Below are positions 36,601-50,145 of a DNA stretch of 64,000 nt, in pieces (the first letter of the stretch is position 1; each line of letters starts with the position of its first letter). Source of the stretch: Laguncularia racemosa (lineage: Eukaryota > Streptophyta > Magnoliopsida > Myrtales > Combretaceae). The DNA lies in NCBI GenBank assembly GCA_037954665.1, contig JBBMOL010000372.1, forward strand, positions 124,001 through 188,000, in the 5' to 3' direction. The position numbers were made by a program, and so were the translations under genes. The notes under the pieces are model-generated. The model was not told the origin of the DNA. It searched no databases and saw only the letters and a list, made by a program, of their open reading frames with translations.

Positions 36601-39600
36601 CCATCGATAGCCAGGCTAGCATCAAACCAATCTCAAATGCAGAGATCATAGCTAAACTCATCATATATGTCATCAATATACAAATTATCACCTGAAAAGT
36701 TAAATTTCAAAGAAGTAAATCACAAAACCTAACATATACCAAAGATATAAGCACATATAGCACCATACCACTTGCATACCTAGTTTTAATGCAATAACCA
36801 AGGTTCATTAAAGATAATTATTTTAAGAAAGAAAATAACATGATTTCAACATCCTAAAATTTGAAGTAACTCATGACACCAAACAAATAGTATATCATCA
36901 CATCCAAAACCAAAATCATTAGTAGTTTCATATAGATATCATCACCATGTTAGTTACTAATGATCACAATTTACCTGTTATGGATCATCAACTGTGTCTC
37001 ACAACACCAAATGACACCTACTATAACTCTTACCTTTGTTTATTAACTTGTTAATAATCACAATTTCTTCCTATCAACTACTTGCCAAGCTACATTATGA
37101 TCTAAGTGTCTAACTACGGTATCATCCCAAGAGTACATTCACTACATGTAACTTAGTCTAAAGGTGTCGTCCTCTAACCCAACTCGACCACACACAAGCA
37201 AGACATACAATTATATTAAGCTAAGTTTATATTAAGTCTAGTTCACCAATTAACAAGCACACACAATAGGCAACAACTATCATGCACCTGTAATCCTCAT
37301 GATCATAAACTAAGAAGGTAAGTCATCTTCAACTTTTATCATAGAATATGTAATAAGAAATAATTGTCTATATTTACTTGAGATTTTATAAGGTCATTAA
37401 CTTAGTTTCTTAATAGATTCAATGCTTAGTATTTATTAGATATTTTATCTAAGAAAACCAATTTGTCACTTAAATAAAATAAAGGTTATACTTAAAGTGC
37501 AAACCTAAATTATGTATGTATGTATGTATGTTTAATTAATTAATTTTAGTTGAGTTTGATTGATTTTAAAATCAATATATCTATATATCTATCTATCTAT
37601 ATGTATATATATTGATATATTATTTTTAAACTAGTTATGTTTGGTCCAAATACAATGGTATTTGAGCTAATCAAAGTTTAGTTCAGCTTGAACTAGTTTG
37701 GTTTGCCCAGTTTGACCTTTCTATCTCTTGTTTTCATTTTATTATCTTATTTCATTATATTTTTATAATATTCAATATTAATTAAAATATTATTAATTTT
37801 ATACTTTTACCTAAAAACACAATTATTCAAGTTTAGGCTACTTTAGAAGATTGAACTACTTTTATCTAAAACTTTGATTCAAGATTTCAATCTAAAAGAT
37901 CTACATTATTCTTGATGTTTTTGGAGGTGTGAAGATTGTTGTGAACAGTGTTGAAAATCAAAGAATAATTTAAGATCCTAACTATATTTCTAGAAAAATT
38001 CATCTAAAAACATGTTTTCCACTTGATTTAGCCACATTAGAAGATTAAAAGTGAGCTTTTATCACAAACACTTTATATGTGGGGTGTTGTAGCTTGTCAA
38101 TCATGTGTAGCAAGCGTGATGGTCGACCTTGAAGAAGTCTTGATTTGATGACATATAGAGAAGTGATCTTAGAGAGAGGCATGAGAAGAGGCAAACTTAG
38201 ATTCTTGAAGCACACATATGATAATGAATTGAAGATAATGTTATCGATGTATTCTTGAAGAATTCTAGTGTTTGATTTCCTACAGTGATTTCAATAAAAT
38301 AACAACGTTTATGCTAAACTTGCCAAAGCTTTAGATGTTCCAAATGAGAAGGGAGAGACTTCTATATATGGATTTTGGTCTTTGATGTTGACTATTAGAT
38401 GAAATTGAGATGAAAAAACCACTATTTTATGAGAGTTGTTAAATCATTTTTTATGATGGACAATTAAGATTTAAGCCTTCTTAACTTTATGAAATCATCG
38501 GCCCAAGCTCAAGTCTTCTTAAGCTTTATAAGACTTAGCCAATTTTTTTATAATATAAGCCCATTAGCTTATTTAAGCCTTTTTAAGGCCTATTAAGACT
38601 AAATGAGGTCCAAATAGACTTAAGAAAACCTTTGTTCGAACTTATTTTTCACATGCAAAATAACTAAACAAAGTTGAAAACGATAAAACCAATCTAATGA
38701 TTCTTATTTTAAGCTTACCATGATAGTTCTCTCTAAGATATTCTTGATTGGGCCAAGTTTTTTAGGCCTTATCACTAGTCTAATAAATTGGTTCATGGCA
38801 TTAAATTGAGCCAAAAACCTAGTTACTGGAATTGCCCTCTACACACTTTAAACATCATAAATGACACTTACCTTCAACCACATCTAACTTACATTCAAAC
38901 TTTTCTAGAAAATAATGCTCTATAACAATTAATTTATCACTTTAACTAGTTTTACAAGATTAAACATAAACAAGAAAAAAAACACTTTGAATCATAAAAG
39001 AGCATTCTAATTCTTATTAAAATCCATAATCCACTCCAAAAATTTATTTTATGAAAATAATTCATCAAGTTAACTTAATACATAAGATCAAACATCTATA
39101 ATTCACAAGAGCATATTGAATATCAATTGAATGCCATCAAAAACATTACAAACACTCATCTTATCATTATCCATAATCAAACTCATTCAACCATATTCAT
39201 TTTAACTTCAATAATAAACAAACTTGTTCCAAAAAAGTTTTGGAAAATACAAAAGGACCAAGAATCTAGCCAATACATTATAGATCTTGATCTAATACTA
39301 AAATTAGCAGGTAATTATCATATTTGATACTTTAACTTTATTAATTTTTGCAATTAACAACCTAAAGTTTTAAAATATCAATTTATTACTTGAATTTTAC
39401 TTATTTTTGCAATCAACTACTTAAACTTTGCTTCTTATTATAATAAACTACTTAAACTTTACTTATTTTTACATTAAACTACTATGTCTAGGTATTATAA
39501 ATAATTTAAAAAATATATATAAATAGTAAATTAATACTTTTAAATTTTAAGTAGTTAATTACAAAGATTAAGAAAATTTAGATACTAGATGTAACATTAA

Positions 39601-40270
39601 TCATAAAATCAACCCCAAATTCATCAATACTTTCAAGTTCATTATGAATCATCATAAATCTTCAAAATCATCTAAAATCAACATTTCACATACTAAAATC
39701 TTTAAATCACCAATCAAGCAAAACTCATTCTAACATGCTCAAATCTTCCATACATCACATAATATAATAATTCCTCATCCTTATAACATATTCTACTTTG
39801 ATATATTAAATCGCGAAGCATATGTACAAACACTGTATGATCATTGATTAAACTTAAGCAACTCCATATCGATTCCATCTTTGATCAATATATTATTAAA
39901 CATACATCAGTGATTCGTCAACTTTGTTAAGAAATAAATCAAATAACCAATACAAGATCAAAATCAAACCCTTACATACTACTATACCTTATGACCACCA
40001 AGAGTACAAGCATCATTCAACAACAACTCATCAATTTTCAATTCCATTCAGATTCAACTACACATACTAAGATAAATCTACTAACTTAACACTTAAATAA
40101 GTGAATTAAACTCTAAATCACTTCTTATAGGTGATGCCATTTATATAAATACCCATACACACCTAAATTAAATCTCAAATAATTTTTACTTCAATTATGG
40201 GGAGTTAAGATATGTTTTTTAAATTTAAAGTATTTATTTGTTTAATTATTATTACTATGTTTTTTTTTGT
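33661..40270. other. Intergenic region upstream of SYD, no gene seen
   Basis: AT-rich sequence without a convincing coding region or conserved motif. It contains simple repeats (AT at 34071-34094, TATG at 37511-37530) and a short repeated block at 39,325-39,490 built on CTTAAACTTT and ATTTTTGCAATTAAC-type words. Two copies of CCTAGGGTTTG lie near the SYD promoter (33766-33776, 33809-33819). Confidence 0.6.
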
Positions 40271-40561
40271 TGAATATTATATCCAATTTGTAACTAATTA
40301 TCTTGGTTAGCCAAAATATGTCCCTTAAATGAGCCTATTTTGAGCACCTTGTAAGTTTGAAAACTTCAAAAAAAAAAATTCAAACTTAGAGTAGTATGAA
40401 ATGAAAAGGCTCAAATCAACACATTTTCAACAACTAATGATAGTGTTAGGTGAACTTAAATCTTAGTTTTTGAACAATAACACATTAGGCTATTTTTAAG
40501 TTTAAATATTTAATCCTTTTTTTTTTTGCACACTTTACTTTAGAAAATCTTAAAGATTGCC
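40270..40561. repeat. Diverged ~320-bp tandem array, left part
   Basis: Most of one unit, with the landmarks GGTTAGCCAAAATATGTC, CAACTAATGATAGTGTTAGG and GAACTTAAATCTTAG. It stops at AAAGATTGCC, where the large repeat at 40562 begins; the unit normally continues with TTAAGCTTGAAGTAGC. Confidence 0.7.
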
Positions 40562-43500
40562 TGTTATGCCTCAAAGGGGGGCTTAGAAGTTTTCACTAAA
40601 TGCTATCATGGCACGTGTGCACCCGTTATATGATAATTGTCTTACGAGTCAGAGATCATAAGACTCTAAGTAATAAATTAAACAATTATAGCTATTCATA
40701 TTTCATAAATCATACAATGAGAATATAATTATGGATTCCATGACTCATAGTCAACCAAGATCATAGAGAGTCGGAATCCCTTACCAACCAGTAAATTAGA
40801 ATAAAACCCTAAGTCTCACAAATTTAAATTTTACATCAAGGTCCTAAAATGGCATTTCATCTAGATAGTCTACCAATCATAATTCTTACTTTATCGTTCT
40901 TGGCTTCCAAAAACTCTCGACACTTCGCATTTTATCCCATCCCAAGCTTTTAACATTTTACCTAAAAAACAGTCTGTGGAGGGGTGAGCTAATAGCCCGG
41001 TGAGATAGGAATGCAATCTCTTAATGTTGTAACAAACACAAACAATTTCAAGCAAGTTGTCAAAAACAAATGCTATGCATAAACAATCATATGAATGTAG
41101 CATCTTACCCAGTCTTTCGGTAATCGACGTGAAGTCTAGGGTTTACGCCCCCCTTGACCTTGGGTTAGGGATTCCGAAGCTACCATCAGTGCCTGGGTCT
41201 CACAACTAATTCAATTTCTCTTATCTCTTTGATAATTAAATATCTTTTAACTTTAATATTATAAGCTCGAGTATTCTCATACACTGAGTGCTCCCGTGTC
41301 TCATGCACTAAGCAGTACCCTCAAAGACCGACCGGACTCGAAATTATCAAGGCGCGGCAATCCCTTAGTCACTTAGTTTGCACTTAGCAGAACTGTAATC
41401 CTCTTATTACTTCCGACAAGCCCTGTAGCATTGATGTCCTTCAATTTCATGCAATGTCTCATACAATACATGTCCAGTTTTATTTGAGTCTAATCCTTTA
41501 ATTAATTGGTTTAAGGTGATCAAACAATATAAAACCATAGGCTAATCCACGTTCAAGGCAATAAAGTAAAATAAAATAAGATAACTATTGAGCATTTAAG
41601 AGTACAATTCCAAGGACAAGTAATAGGAACCTAATCAATCCCACATGTAGAACCGTTACACCTCATATTCTCATTCACCACAACAAGAAGAGATCACGCA
41701 TTTCACATCACGGATAAAGCATGAAAGGTCAGACTAACTAGATAGAATCGATCAAGCTAGATACAAATTTTTAGTTAAATAATAGTATGATATAATCCAA
41801 ATCACCTCAATCATCCAATCTTCCACTCGAGATTGATTTACAATTATCATTTCTTGACACCTCTGTGTCATGGCACTTCTTAAGTGCTCCATTTCACATA
41901 TTCAAGAGTCAAGCGCACATACAAGTGACAACCATGTCAACATACATTCCATTCAGAACACATGCAATCATTTCACATAGCAAGGAAGATCCATAAAATC
42001 AAACAAGAAGTTATCAAGCGAGGGACTTCTACTCATGATTATAGTTACATGTCTTGTCCTTAAATATATACATATATACTTATGACGTACAAGGTTTAAG
42101 TTAGACTCTCATCTACTTCTTATCATTCCATAGTGCGATGAAAGGACATATGGTTGTGGTTTATGGTTGATTATGAGTGCCTTTTTCCCCTAGTCCTATA
42201 TACCCTATACAACTATAGCTTATGCCCATTCCGAAATCTTATTCTTCTATCTCACTTACCCCCAGCATATATAACTATGACTGTAAGGGCTTAGGTTATT
42301 GGCAACTTAACTCCTCCTTCTTGACTTGTGATGTATGCATCTACCTATGGTTTAGGTCGGCTCCTTAGACTCCCTTCTTTTTAGCCTCCGCTTCCAATAA
42401 CATCCATGTCAATACGTGTCTATAATCTTCTCATCAATCTCCACAATTGTCAACAATGTACATACATTGTCATCTCCTATTATTCCTACTAGTGAAACCA
42501 CGCCCATTCACTAAGGAAAAGGGATCCAACACCTATGTGCTAATACATTTCTATATACATGTTATCTCACATCCTCAATCATAGATTTCCACCCTCCTTC
42601 CAAATCCTCTAACACACAAGCTCACAAGAAGATCACATCAATATAATCCCAACTCCCACCTCCATTTCATCTTATAGCCCACATACTAGAGTTGAACCTC
42701 CATTTTTGCTTTCATCATACCACATATAAACATATACATATACAACATTTCCAACTAGACTCCCAATCCAACAAGGTGCGCATACAACGCATACACATAA
42801 TGTTTCCATGCAAGCTTCCACTTCTCAGCAGTTTGTTTCCAACCTCCAAATATCATGTACATATACATATCTATTTATAACCCGCACGAGACTCCGGGGC
42901 TTCCCTTCTTCCCATTTCTTAGCCAAGTCTCCAACATATACATATATATGGTTATCAATTGCAAAACCATCAATAGAACCATTACACACCCACATACAAG
43001 GAAGGAAACGAAAAGAACCCAATGACCTACTATGTTCTATTTGGACATATATCTATGTATACAATAGCTAACAACAAAGGAAAGGAAATAATGCTGTAAT
43101 CATTATACCCTTACATATATATCTATGTTCACTTCACAGCAAAAGAAAGGAAGGTCTTAATTTTGGCCAACAACCAAGGGAACATACAAATACATACATA
43201 TATATATTTATTTACAGCAACCAGCATCTTCATATATATCTATACCCAAACATTTGTTGGTAGCACACGCCCCCTTCCCCTGCATATGGAGATACACATA
43301 TATGTTGTGGCAACCTTGGAACCTCAACTAGCAACCAACTTCTTGTATGGCTTCCACATCTTTGCAATCTACTGTAATATGCATACACATACATGGTTAC
43401 TCACGGTAGAGCAGCGATGACGTTCTAGCGGTTCCACTTCCAGCCTTCCCCAATATCATATACATATACATATGCAATCATCCTTAGCAACTACCGTGTA

Positions 43501-43685
43501 AGCATATATATATGTTGATACAACAACCAAAAACTTCACACACGCACGCCAAATGAACAAAAAGAAAAAGAAAAACACCTAGTGCATTCCAGCGAGTGCA
43601 ATACGTATTAAGTATGTATATATATATATGTAAAGCCATTTGCTATAGTAGTAGGGAGAAAAGAAAAAGCCTCACACACTCGCGA
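40562..43685 (+). mobile_element. Large LTR-like repeat, copy A (right end lost)
   Basis: Starts TGTTATGCCTCAAAG and aligns over about 1.35 kb (to about 41,925) with the repeat at 46167. Shared blocks include CATGGCACGTGTGCACCCGTT, 20 bases of which are identical in both copies, and TTACTTTATCGTTCTTGGCTT. The rest is rich in ACATATACATATA-type simple sequence. The right boundary is inferred from where the ~320-bp array resumes. No coding capacity. Confidence 0.6.
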
Positions 43686-45535
43686 TATTTGATGAACTTA
43701 AACCCTAATTTTCAAATTATCACTTTTTTTTAACAAACTTTAACCTTAAATATTTGACCCTATTTGCAAATATTATTCAAGAAATTTTCAAGATATGGCT
43801 AAAGCATGAAGTAGCTCGAAACTACTATACCTATACGTTGAAAACATTCAACATTCTATTTAAACCTAATGATCTTAGTTGGCTAAGATATGTATCTTAA
43901 GTGTCTCTATTTCAAAACATGAATGTTTTACCCTTCTTTTAAGCTTAAAGCAACTAGAAAAGATGGTTTAAACGATTACATTTTGAGCAACTAATAGTAA
44001 TGTTAGATGAGCTCGAACCTTAACTTTTAAACTATTACATATCTCAAGCTATTTTTGTGCTTGAATATTTGATTGCACTTCCAAACTTTATTTAGGGTGA
44101 TTTCAAGAGATTGCTTAAGCATGAAGTAGCTAGCAACTAATATACCCACATATATAAGGCATTTGACATCTTATTTGAACCTAATGATCTTGTTTGGCTA
44201 AAATATGTCTTTTAAATGTCCCTATTTTGAGTATCTTCTAAGTTTGATTATTTTACTCTTATTTCATAATTTAAAGTAGCTTAGCATGAGATGATTTAAA
44301 CCATCACATTCTTAGCTACTTTAATGCTTGATTATTCAATATTATTTTCTAACTTTATTCAAGGCAATTTCAAAAGATTGCTCAAATGTAAAGTAACTGT
44401 ACACTTAAAACACTTAAGGGCTAATATATGTCTCTTGAATGTGCTTACTTCAAGCAACTTCTATGTTGAATATCTTACCATTTTTCCAAGCTTAGAGTAA
44501 CTTGGAATGAGATGGTTCAAACCATCACATTTTAAGCAACTAATAGTGACATTAGATAAACTTAAATCTTAACTTTTAAACTATCATTTTTTCGAGCTAC
44601 TTTGAAGCTTTAATGTTGGACCCTTTTTCCAAACTTTATTTGAGGATATTTCAAGAGGTTGCTTAAGCTTGAAGTAGCTCAAAACTAACATACCTACAAA
44701 CCTAAAATATGTAATATTTTATTTAAACATAATATTCTTTGGTGGCTAAAGTATATCACTTGAAGATTCTTGTTTTAAGTAAAATCTAAATATCCTACTC
44801 TTTTCCAAGCTTATATTGGCTTAGAATTAGTTGGTTTAAACCATCATATTCCAAGCAACTAAAATTAATGTGAGATGAATTTAAAATTTAACCTTTGAAT
44901 CATTATATCTTGAGCCACTTCAAAGCTTGAATATTAAACCTATTTACCAAACTTTATTCATGAAAATTTCAAGAGATTGCTTAAGTTCAAAGTAGTTAAA
45001 AACTAACATACCATTACCCATACACTAAAATATTTGACATTCCACTTAAAACCTATTTATATCGGTCAAAATATATTGATTATATTCTACCCTTTTTCTA
45101 GTTGCAGAGCAGCTTAAAATAATATGGTTTAAAGTATCACATTTTGAGCTACATTTAAGCTTAAATATTCAATTATATTTCATAAGATTACACTAGTAAA
45201 TTTCAAGAGAACACTTAAACTTGAAGTCAGTCAAAACTAGCATACTCACACACCTAATCATAATATCTTGTATAAATATAATGGTCTTGGTAAGCAAAAG
45301 TATATTTCTTGGATGCCCTGGTTTCATGTAACTTATAAGCTTGAATATTCTACTTGTTTTCCAAGTTTAGAATAGCTTGGAATGAGATAGCTAAGACCAT
45401 CATATTTTGAGCAACTATTGTTAGTGAAGTTAAACCTTAATTTTCGAATGAACACATTTTCAACTACTTTTAAGCTAGAATATTTGGTCATATTTTGAAA
45501 CTTTAGTCATGAAAATTTCAAAAGATGGTTCAAAA
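43686..45535. repeat. Diverged ~320-bp tandem array, main block
   Basis: Five to six units in direct order. The landmark AACCATCACATTTTGAGCAACTAATAG, given here only by position, recurs near 43,980, 44,310, 44,530, 44,848, 45,137 and 45,402. Spacing is about 320 bp for full units and less for deleted ones. Each unit also has AGAGATTGCTTAAGCTTGAA and CCTAAAACAT. Divergence between units is high, so the array is old. Strand is arbitrary. Confidence 0.8.
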
Positions 45536-48325
45536 AGGTTCAATGTGTTACTTGTCAACACTTACTAAAGGAAAACAACTCTCAATACTTGATAAGGTAA
45601 AAGACAAAACGAATTGCAACTATAATAAAACCTAAAAAAATATTAAAGAGAAAACAAAAATCATGTGCTTACAATATGATCATGTGTTCGTCATCATTTT
45701 AATCCAATAGCGGGTACTTCAATTTTTTAAATATTTTTCCTTAACATCACAAAATTTGCATCTAGGGTTTTTATATTCACAATGCATTAAAAAATTCAAC
45801 AACCCAATTACAAAAAATTACCTTAAATTGAGATTGATAATTGATTTGTGTTCTTTGGATACAAAAATCCTGCTGAATATGCTTCTAATAGTAGATCCAA
45901 TTGGGTAACCTAACTATTTTGATAAATTGACCTCGAAAACTGATAAAATAAAGGAGTCTAACATAAAAGGATATTGACCATCAATGGCCTACAAGTAGAG
46001 ATCGAAAGAGAGAGAGAGAGAGATAAAGAGAGGAGAAAGAGGAGAGAGTGTCTACTGTTTCTAAGAGAGAGAGTGTGTTGTAGAGAAGAGAGAAAGAAAG
46101 AGAGGAGTGGGATTTTTAGATTGCTTTTTAGATTAAGGGAGAACCAATAAGTTATTACAATGCAAGTGTCACGCCCCAAAAGAAGCTTGGAAGTTTTCGC
46201 TAAAATTATCATGGCACGTGTGCACCCGTTGCATGATAATCATCTTACAAGCCAGAGATCGTAAAACTCTAAATAATAAATTATATTTACGACTAATCAT
46301 ATTACATATAATTATGTAATAAAATATAACTATGGATTCTGTATCCCATGGTCAACCATGATCGCAGAGAGTCGGTATCCCTTACCAACCAGTAAAATGG
46401 AATAAAATCCTAAGTTTCACAAATTCAAAATTTACATTAGGGTCCTAAAATAACATTTCATCTAAATAATCTATCTTTCGCAATTCTTACTTTATCGTTC
46501 TTGGCTTCAAAAAACTCTCAATCCTTTACATTATATCCTATCCTAAGCTTTTAAAATGTTACCTGCAAAATAGTTTGTAGAAGGGTGAGCACACTACGAC
46601 TTAGTGAATAGGAGTGCAATACTTTCAATGCTACACACACATAAGCAATTTCAAATCAAGTTATCAAATCATATGCTATATATGAACAATCATATGAATG
46701 CAGCATCTCACACGGTCTTCTTTGATAACCGACATGAAGTTTAGGGTTTATGCCCCTCTTGACCTTAGGTTGGGGATTCTGAAGCCATCATCAGTGCCCA
46801 GGTCTCATTATCCGGTTTATTTATCTTATCACTTTGATAATTATAATATTTTTACTTCAATAGTGAACGCTCCCGTGTCTTTACATCAACCGGAGCAACA
46901 CTCTCGTATCTTTGCATAGTCGGAGCAATACCTTCAAGGATCGGCCAGACTATCAAGGCACGATAATCCCCTAATAACTTAGTTCGCACTTGGCGGAACA
47001 GTAATCCTCTGATTACTTTCGGCGAGCCCTGTAGCAGTGATGGCCTTCAATCTAATGTAGTGTCTTGTGTAAATGCATGGCAAATTTTAATTGAGTCCAC
47101 TTTTTTAATTAATTGGTTCGGGGTGATCAAACAATATATAGTCTCAAGTCAATCCACATTCAAAATGATAACATTACTATCAAATAGTTAAGACATATCA
47201 CGAATAACCAATGGGAACCATGTCCATCCCATAAACAAAATAGCTACACCTAACACTCATAATCTTCTCAATAAGAAATATCAAACCTTACATATCCTAG
47301 ATATGACAAAAAGATCAGACCGACCAAGTGGAGTCCATCAAGTTAAACACAAAATCATAATTAAATAAAATTTAAAATGAGTCGTCCTATGAGACCAAGT
47401 CAATAATAGCATAATATAACTCAATCTCATCGACCATTAAATCAACTACTTGTGTTCGATTTGTGGTTCTCATCCCTTGACACCTCTATGTCATCTCACT
47501 TACTGTCAAATCAATCACTTGGGATTGATTTACAATTCTCGTTCTTTGACACCCTTGTGTCATCGCACCTCTCAAGTGCTCAATTTTACACATATTCAAG
47601 AGTCAAACAAGATAGCTACATATATATCCCTTCTAAATCTTTAAATACCTACGTGTATTATAATATATATATATATATAGATTTATAAACATATTTTTAA
47701 CTAAAGGATAAATTTGCTAAGCACCTTCCCTCACATACTTAAGAGGGGAAAGAAAAATATAATTGTTAAGTTTGCAGAATAAAAACTTGCACTTATGATT
47801 TGTATAGTTATATGCATAATTGTATTTTATAAATATAATAGGAAAATAATTTTGTCCAAGCATATATACATATTCTAAAGTAGATTCTTATATGTGTACA
47901 TAATGATATATATATATATATATAATCTATTCCAATTATGCATACATATACAGTAGCTATAGAAGGAAAAGTTAGGTTTATATACATTTTAGTTTAGTTT
48001 GAAGAAAACAATGTTGAATTACTGTATTAGGTCTATAGTGATGGCATTAGCAAAATGGTGAAAAGTTCCATCGTTAAGATAGTAATATCTAAACCCTTAG
48101 CGTATACTGTCCTTTACATCATTAAGATAGTATTCATCTGTAACTTATCTATCTACCAATTTCTTCGTAAACTTCCTTTCTAAACTCATGCAACCCTACT
48201 GTCTACTTTCCTTAAGAATAATAATAACCACAACTAATTTGCAACCACAACCAAGCAAGTGAATTCACAAACACAAAGCATATCAACATTAAACACGCAT
48301 TGTAGCATATCATAAAGTTTCCCAC

Positions 48326-48505
48326 TCACTTGTTTAAGGTTGTCATAGTTCCAACTGAAATTGAGTGATTTCCAGTGGGTAATCCCTTTACTTTCCTCTT
48401 GAAATCAATGTCCTTTTGCAATGCTTCCTCAACCAAATCATAAAAAGCGGCATCTCCACCCAACTTTGGTAGTTTTCTAGCACCTGATATGTGTACTTTG
48501 CTCAT
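48326..48505 (-). CDS. Small coding-like ORF inside copy B, unknown
   Basis: 59 residues starting MSKVHISGARKLPKLGGDAA and containing FYDLVEEALQKDIDFKRKVK. Its composition is balanced and unlike the simple-sequence surroundings. Further minus-strand coding-like words follow upstream (VFNISNLICQKFLKVE near 48,570-48,610) in another frame with stops. Best read as a captured gene fragment; family not recognised and expression unproven. Confidence 0.3.
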   Translation of the reverse strand: MSKVHISGARKLPKLGGDAAFYDLVEEALQKDIDFKRKVKGLPTGNHSISVGTMTTLNK

Positions 48506-49739
48506 TATGCGTTTGATGGCAAGGTGGCAAGGCGTGAAGTTTCCACCTTAAGAAACTTTTGGCAAATAAGATTTGAAATGTTGAACACTTCTTTAATGTG
48601 ATTGTGATATAGGGTTCCAGAAAGAACGACCTTCCTAGGAATCATTGTTTCAGTGCCTCAAGTTGCTATGATCGACTGTCTGCTTTCCTTATGTAGAAGT
48701 CAAGCAATGGAATGTCTTCGACCTGCCAAATTTAAAATTCCTTCTTCTACGTAGGTAAAATGCCCTTGGGAAGGACAACTAAAGGTTTTGCATTAGGGTA
48801 TTTGGCTAAGAATGATCTTCCTCAACATCCTTTGAACATTCCATTGCGAAATTCATTCCATTATAAATATCCCCTAAGCCATCATCTTGGATGTTGCTTG
48901 AATCATTCTCTTCACCATCTACACCAATATAAATTCCTCTTTTTCCCGTTTAATTTCACACACAGACACACTTGCTTTCTTCATGCAATTCCCTCTTCTT
49001 CCTCAGTCTCACCTTTCCATTCTTCCTTATCTGTTTTCCTTTATTGTTCTCCTTTTTGAAAATTTCCCAAATTCGCCTCTTCTTTACATAAATCATCTTT
49101 GAGCCTTTCGTTTATCAATTTGTCTCTAATATCTTCTAAAGAACTACTTGTAGGACAACCCGTAGGATTAGTAGTCACTAAAGGTTTTGTATCACCTTCT
49201 TTCTTCTCTCCTTTATTGACATCTTTACCTACAGGGTTTCCCACCCTCTTTACTAGTCTTTATCCTCACTTACGCTTCCATCACTATACAAACACCGGCC
49301 ATCCTTTGCACACATACGTGCCTACCTCCATCGTAATAACATCATACACATACGTACACACAAGTTTCATCTACACACATACACAAGATCAATACCCTCT
49401 TGCCTTTATTTTTCGGCTCTTATTCTCTTTTCCTCACCCTTTTTTCGTCTTCAATTCTCACTTTCTCCTTCTTCCAACCTTTCCTTTTCCTTTCTCCTTA
49501 TTCTCCTCTTCCTTTTGGCTCCCTTACCATAACTTTTCCCTTTATTTCCTTGCTAGGCTCCCTTCAACCCCTCAGACTTCTCCAATTTCTCACTTCTTTT
49601 TCTCATTTCTCTTCACTCTTCTCTAGCCTACATTTATGTATGTGTATATTTCAAATCTTTCCTTCTAATTCTCTACATTTTCCCTTCTTCCTCGACATCT
49701 TCCATTTTCCTTTTCCATTTCATATCTCCTACCCACCGA

Positions 49740-50145
49740 ACCCCATATACACACACACTATGCACATACACCAGCACATTCCCACTCATACACATACACA
49801 CACACCACGTACACACACTAGCTCACTCCTATCCATACACATACACACACTTTGTACACACCAGCACACTCTACTCATACACATACACACACACTTCGCA
49901 CACACCTTGCACACCAACACATACCTCGCAACCCTATCTTCCTTTCCTTACGCACACCTGGAACCCGATCTCCTAAGGATGTTGTTGCAATTGCTGTTGT
50001 TGTTGCGGTCACCGTTGTTGCTGTTGTTGCGGTCGCTGTTGTTATTGTTATTGCTGTCGCCGTTGCTGCTATTGTTGTGGTCGCTGTTGTTATTGTTGTT
50101 ACAGTCGTCGTCGCTGTTCTTGTTGCCATTGCGGTTGCTGTTGTT
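49740..50145. repeat. Simple repeats: CA-rich tract and GTT/GCT trinucleotide tract
   Basis: ACACACAC-rich sequence (49,740-49,935) is followed by a tract of GTTGTT, GCTGTT and GTCGCC triplets (49,982-50,145). Both lie inside the large repeat copy B. Long open frames here are a by-product of the triplet repetition. Confidence 0.85.

Noticed and set aside
43686..45535. CRISPR-like array
   Set aside because: Repeats are about 320 bp, adjacent and diverged, with no short repeat-spacer pattern; the genome is eukaryotic.
48760..49059. 99-aa plus-strand frame
   Set aside because: Ser/His/Phe-rich sequence from a pyrimidine-rich stretch inside the large repeat; the coding-like signal nearby is on the other strand.
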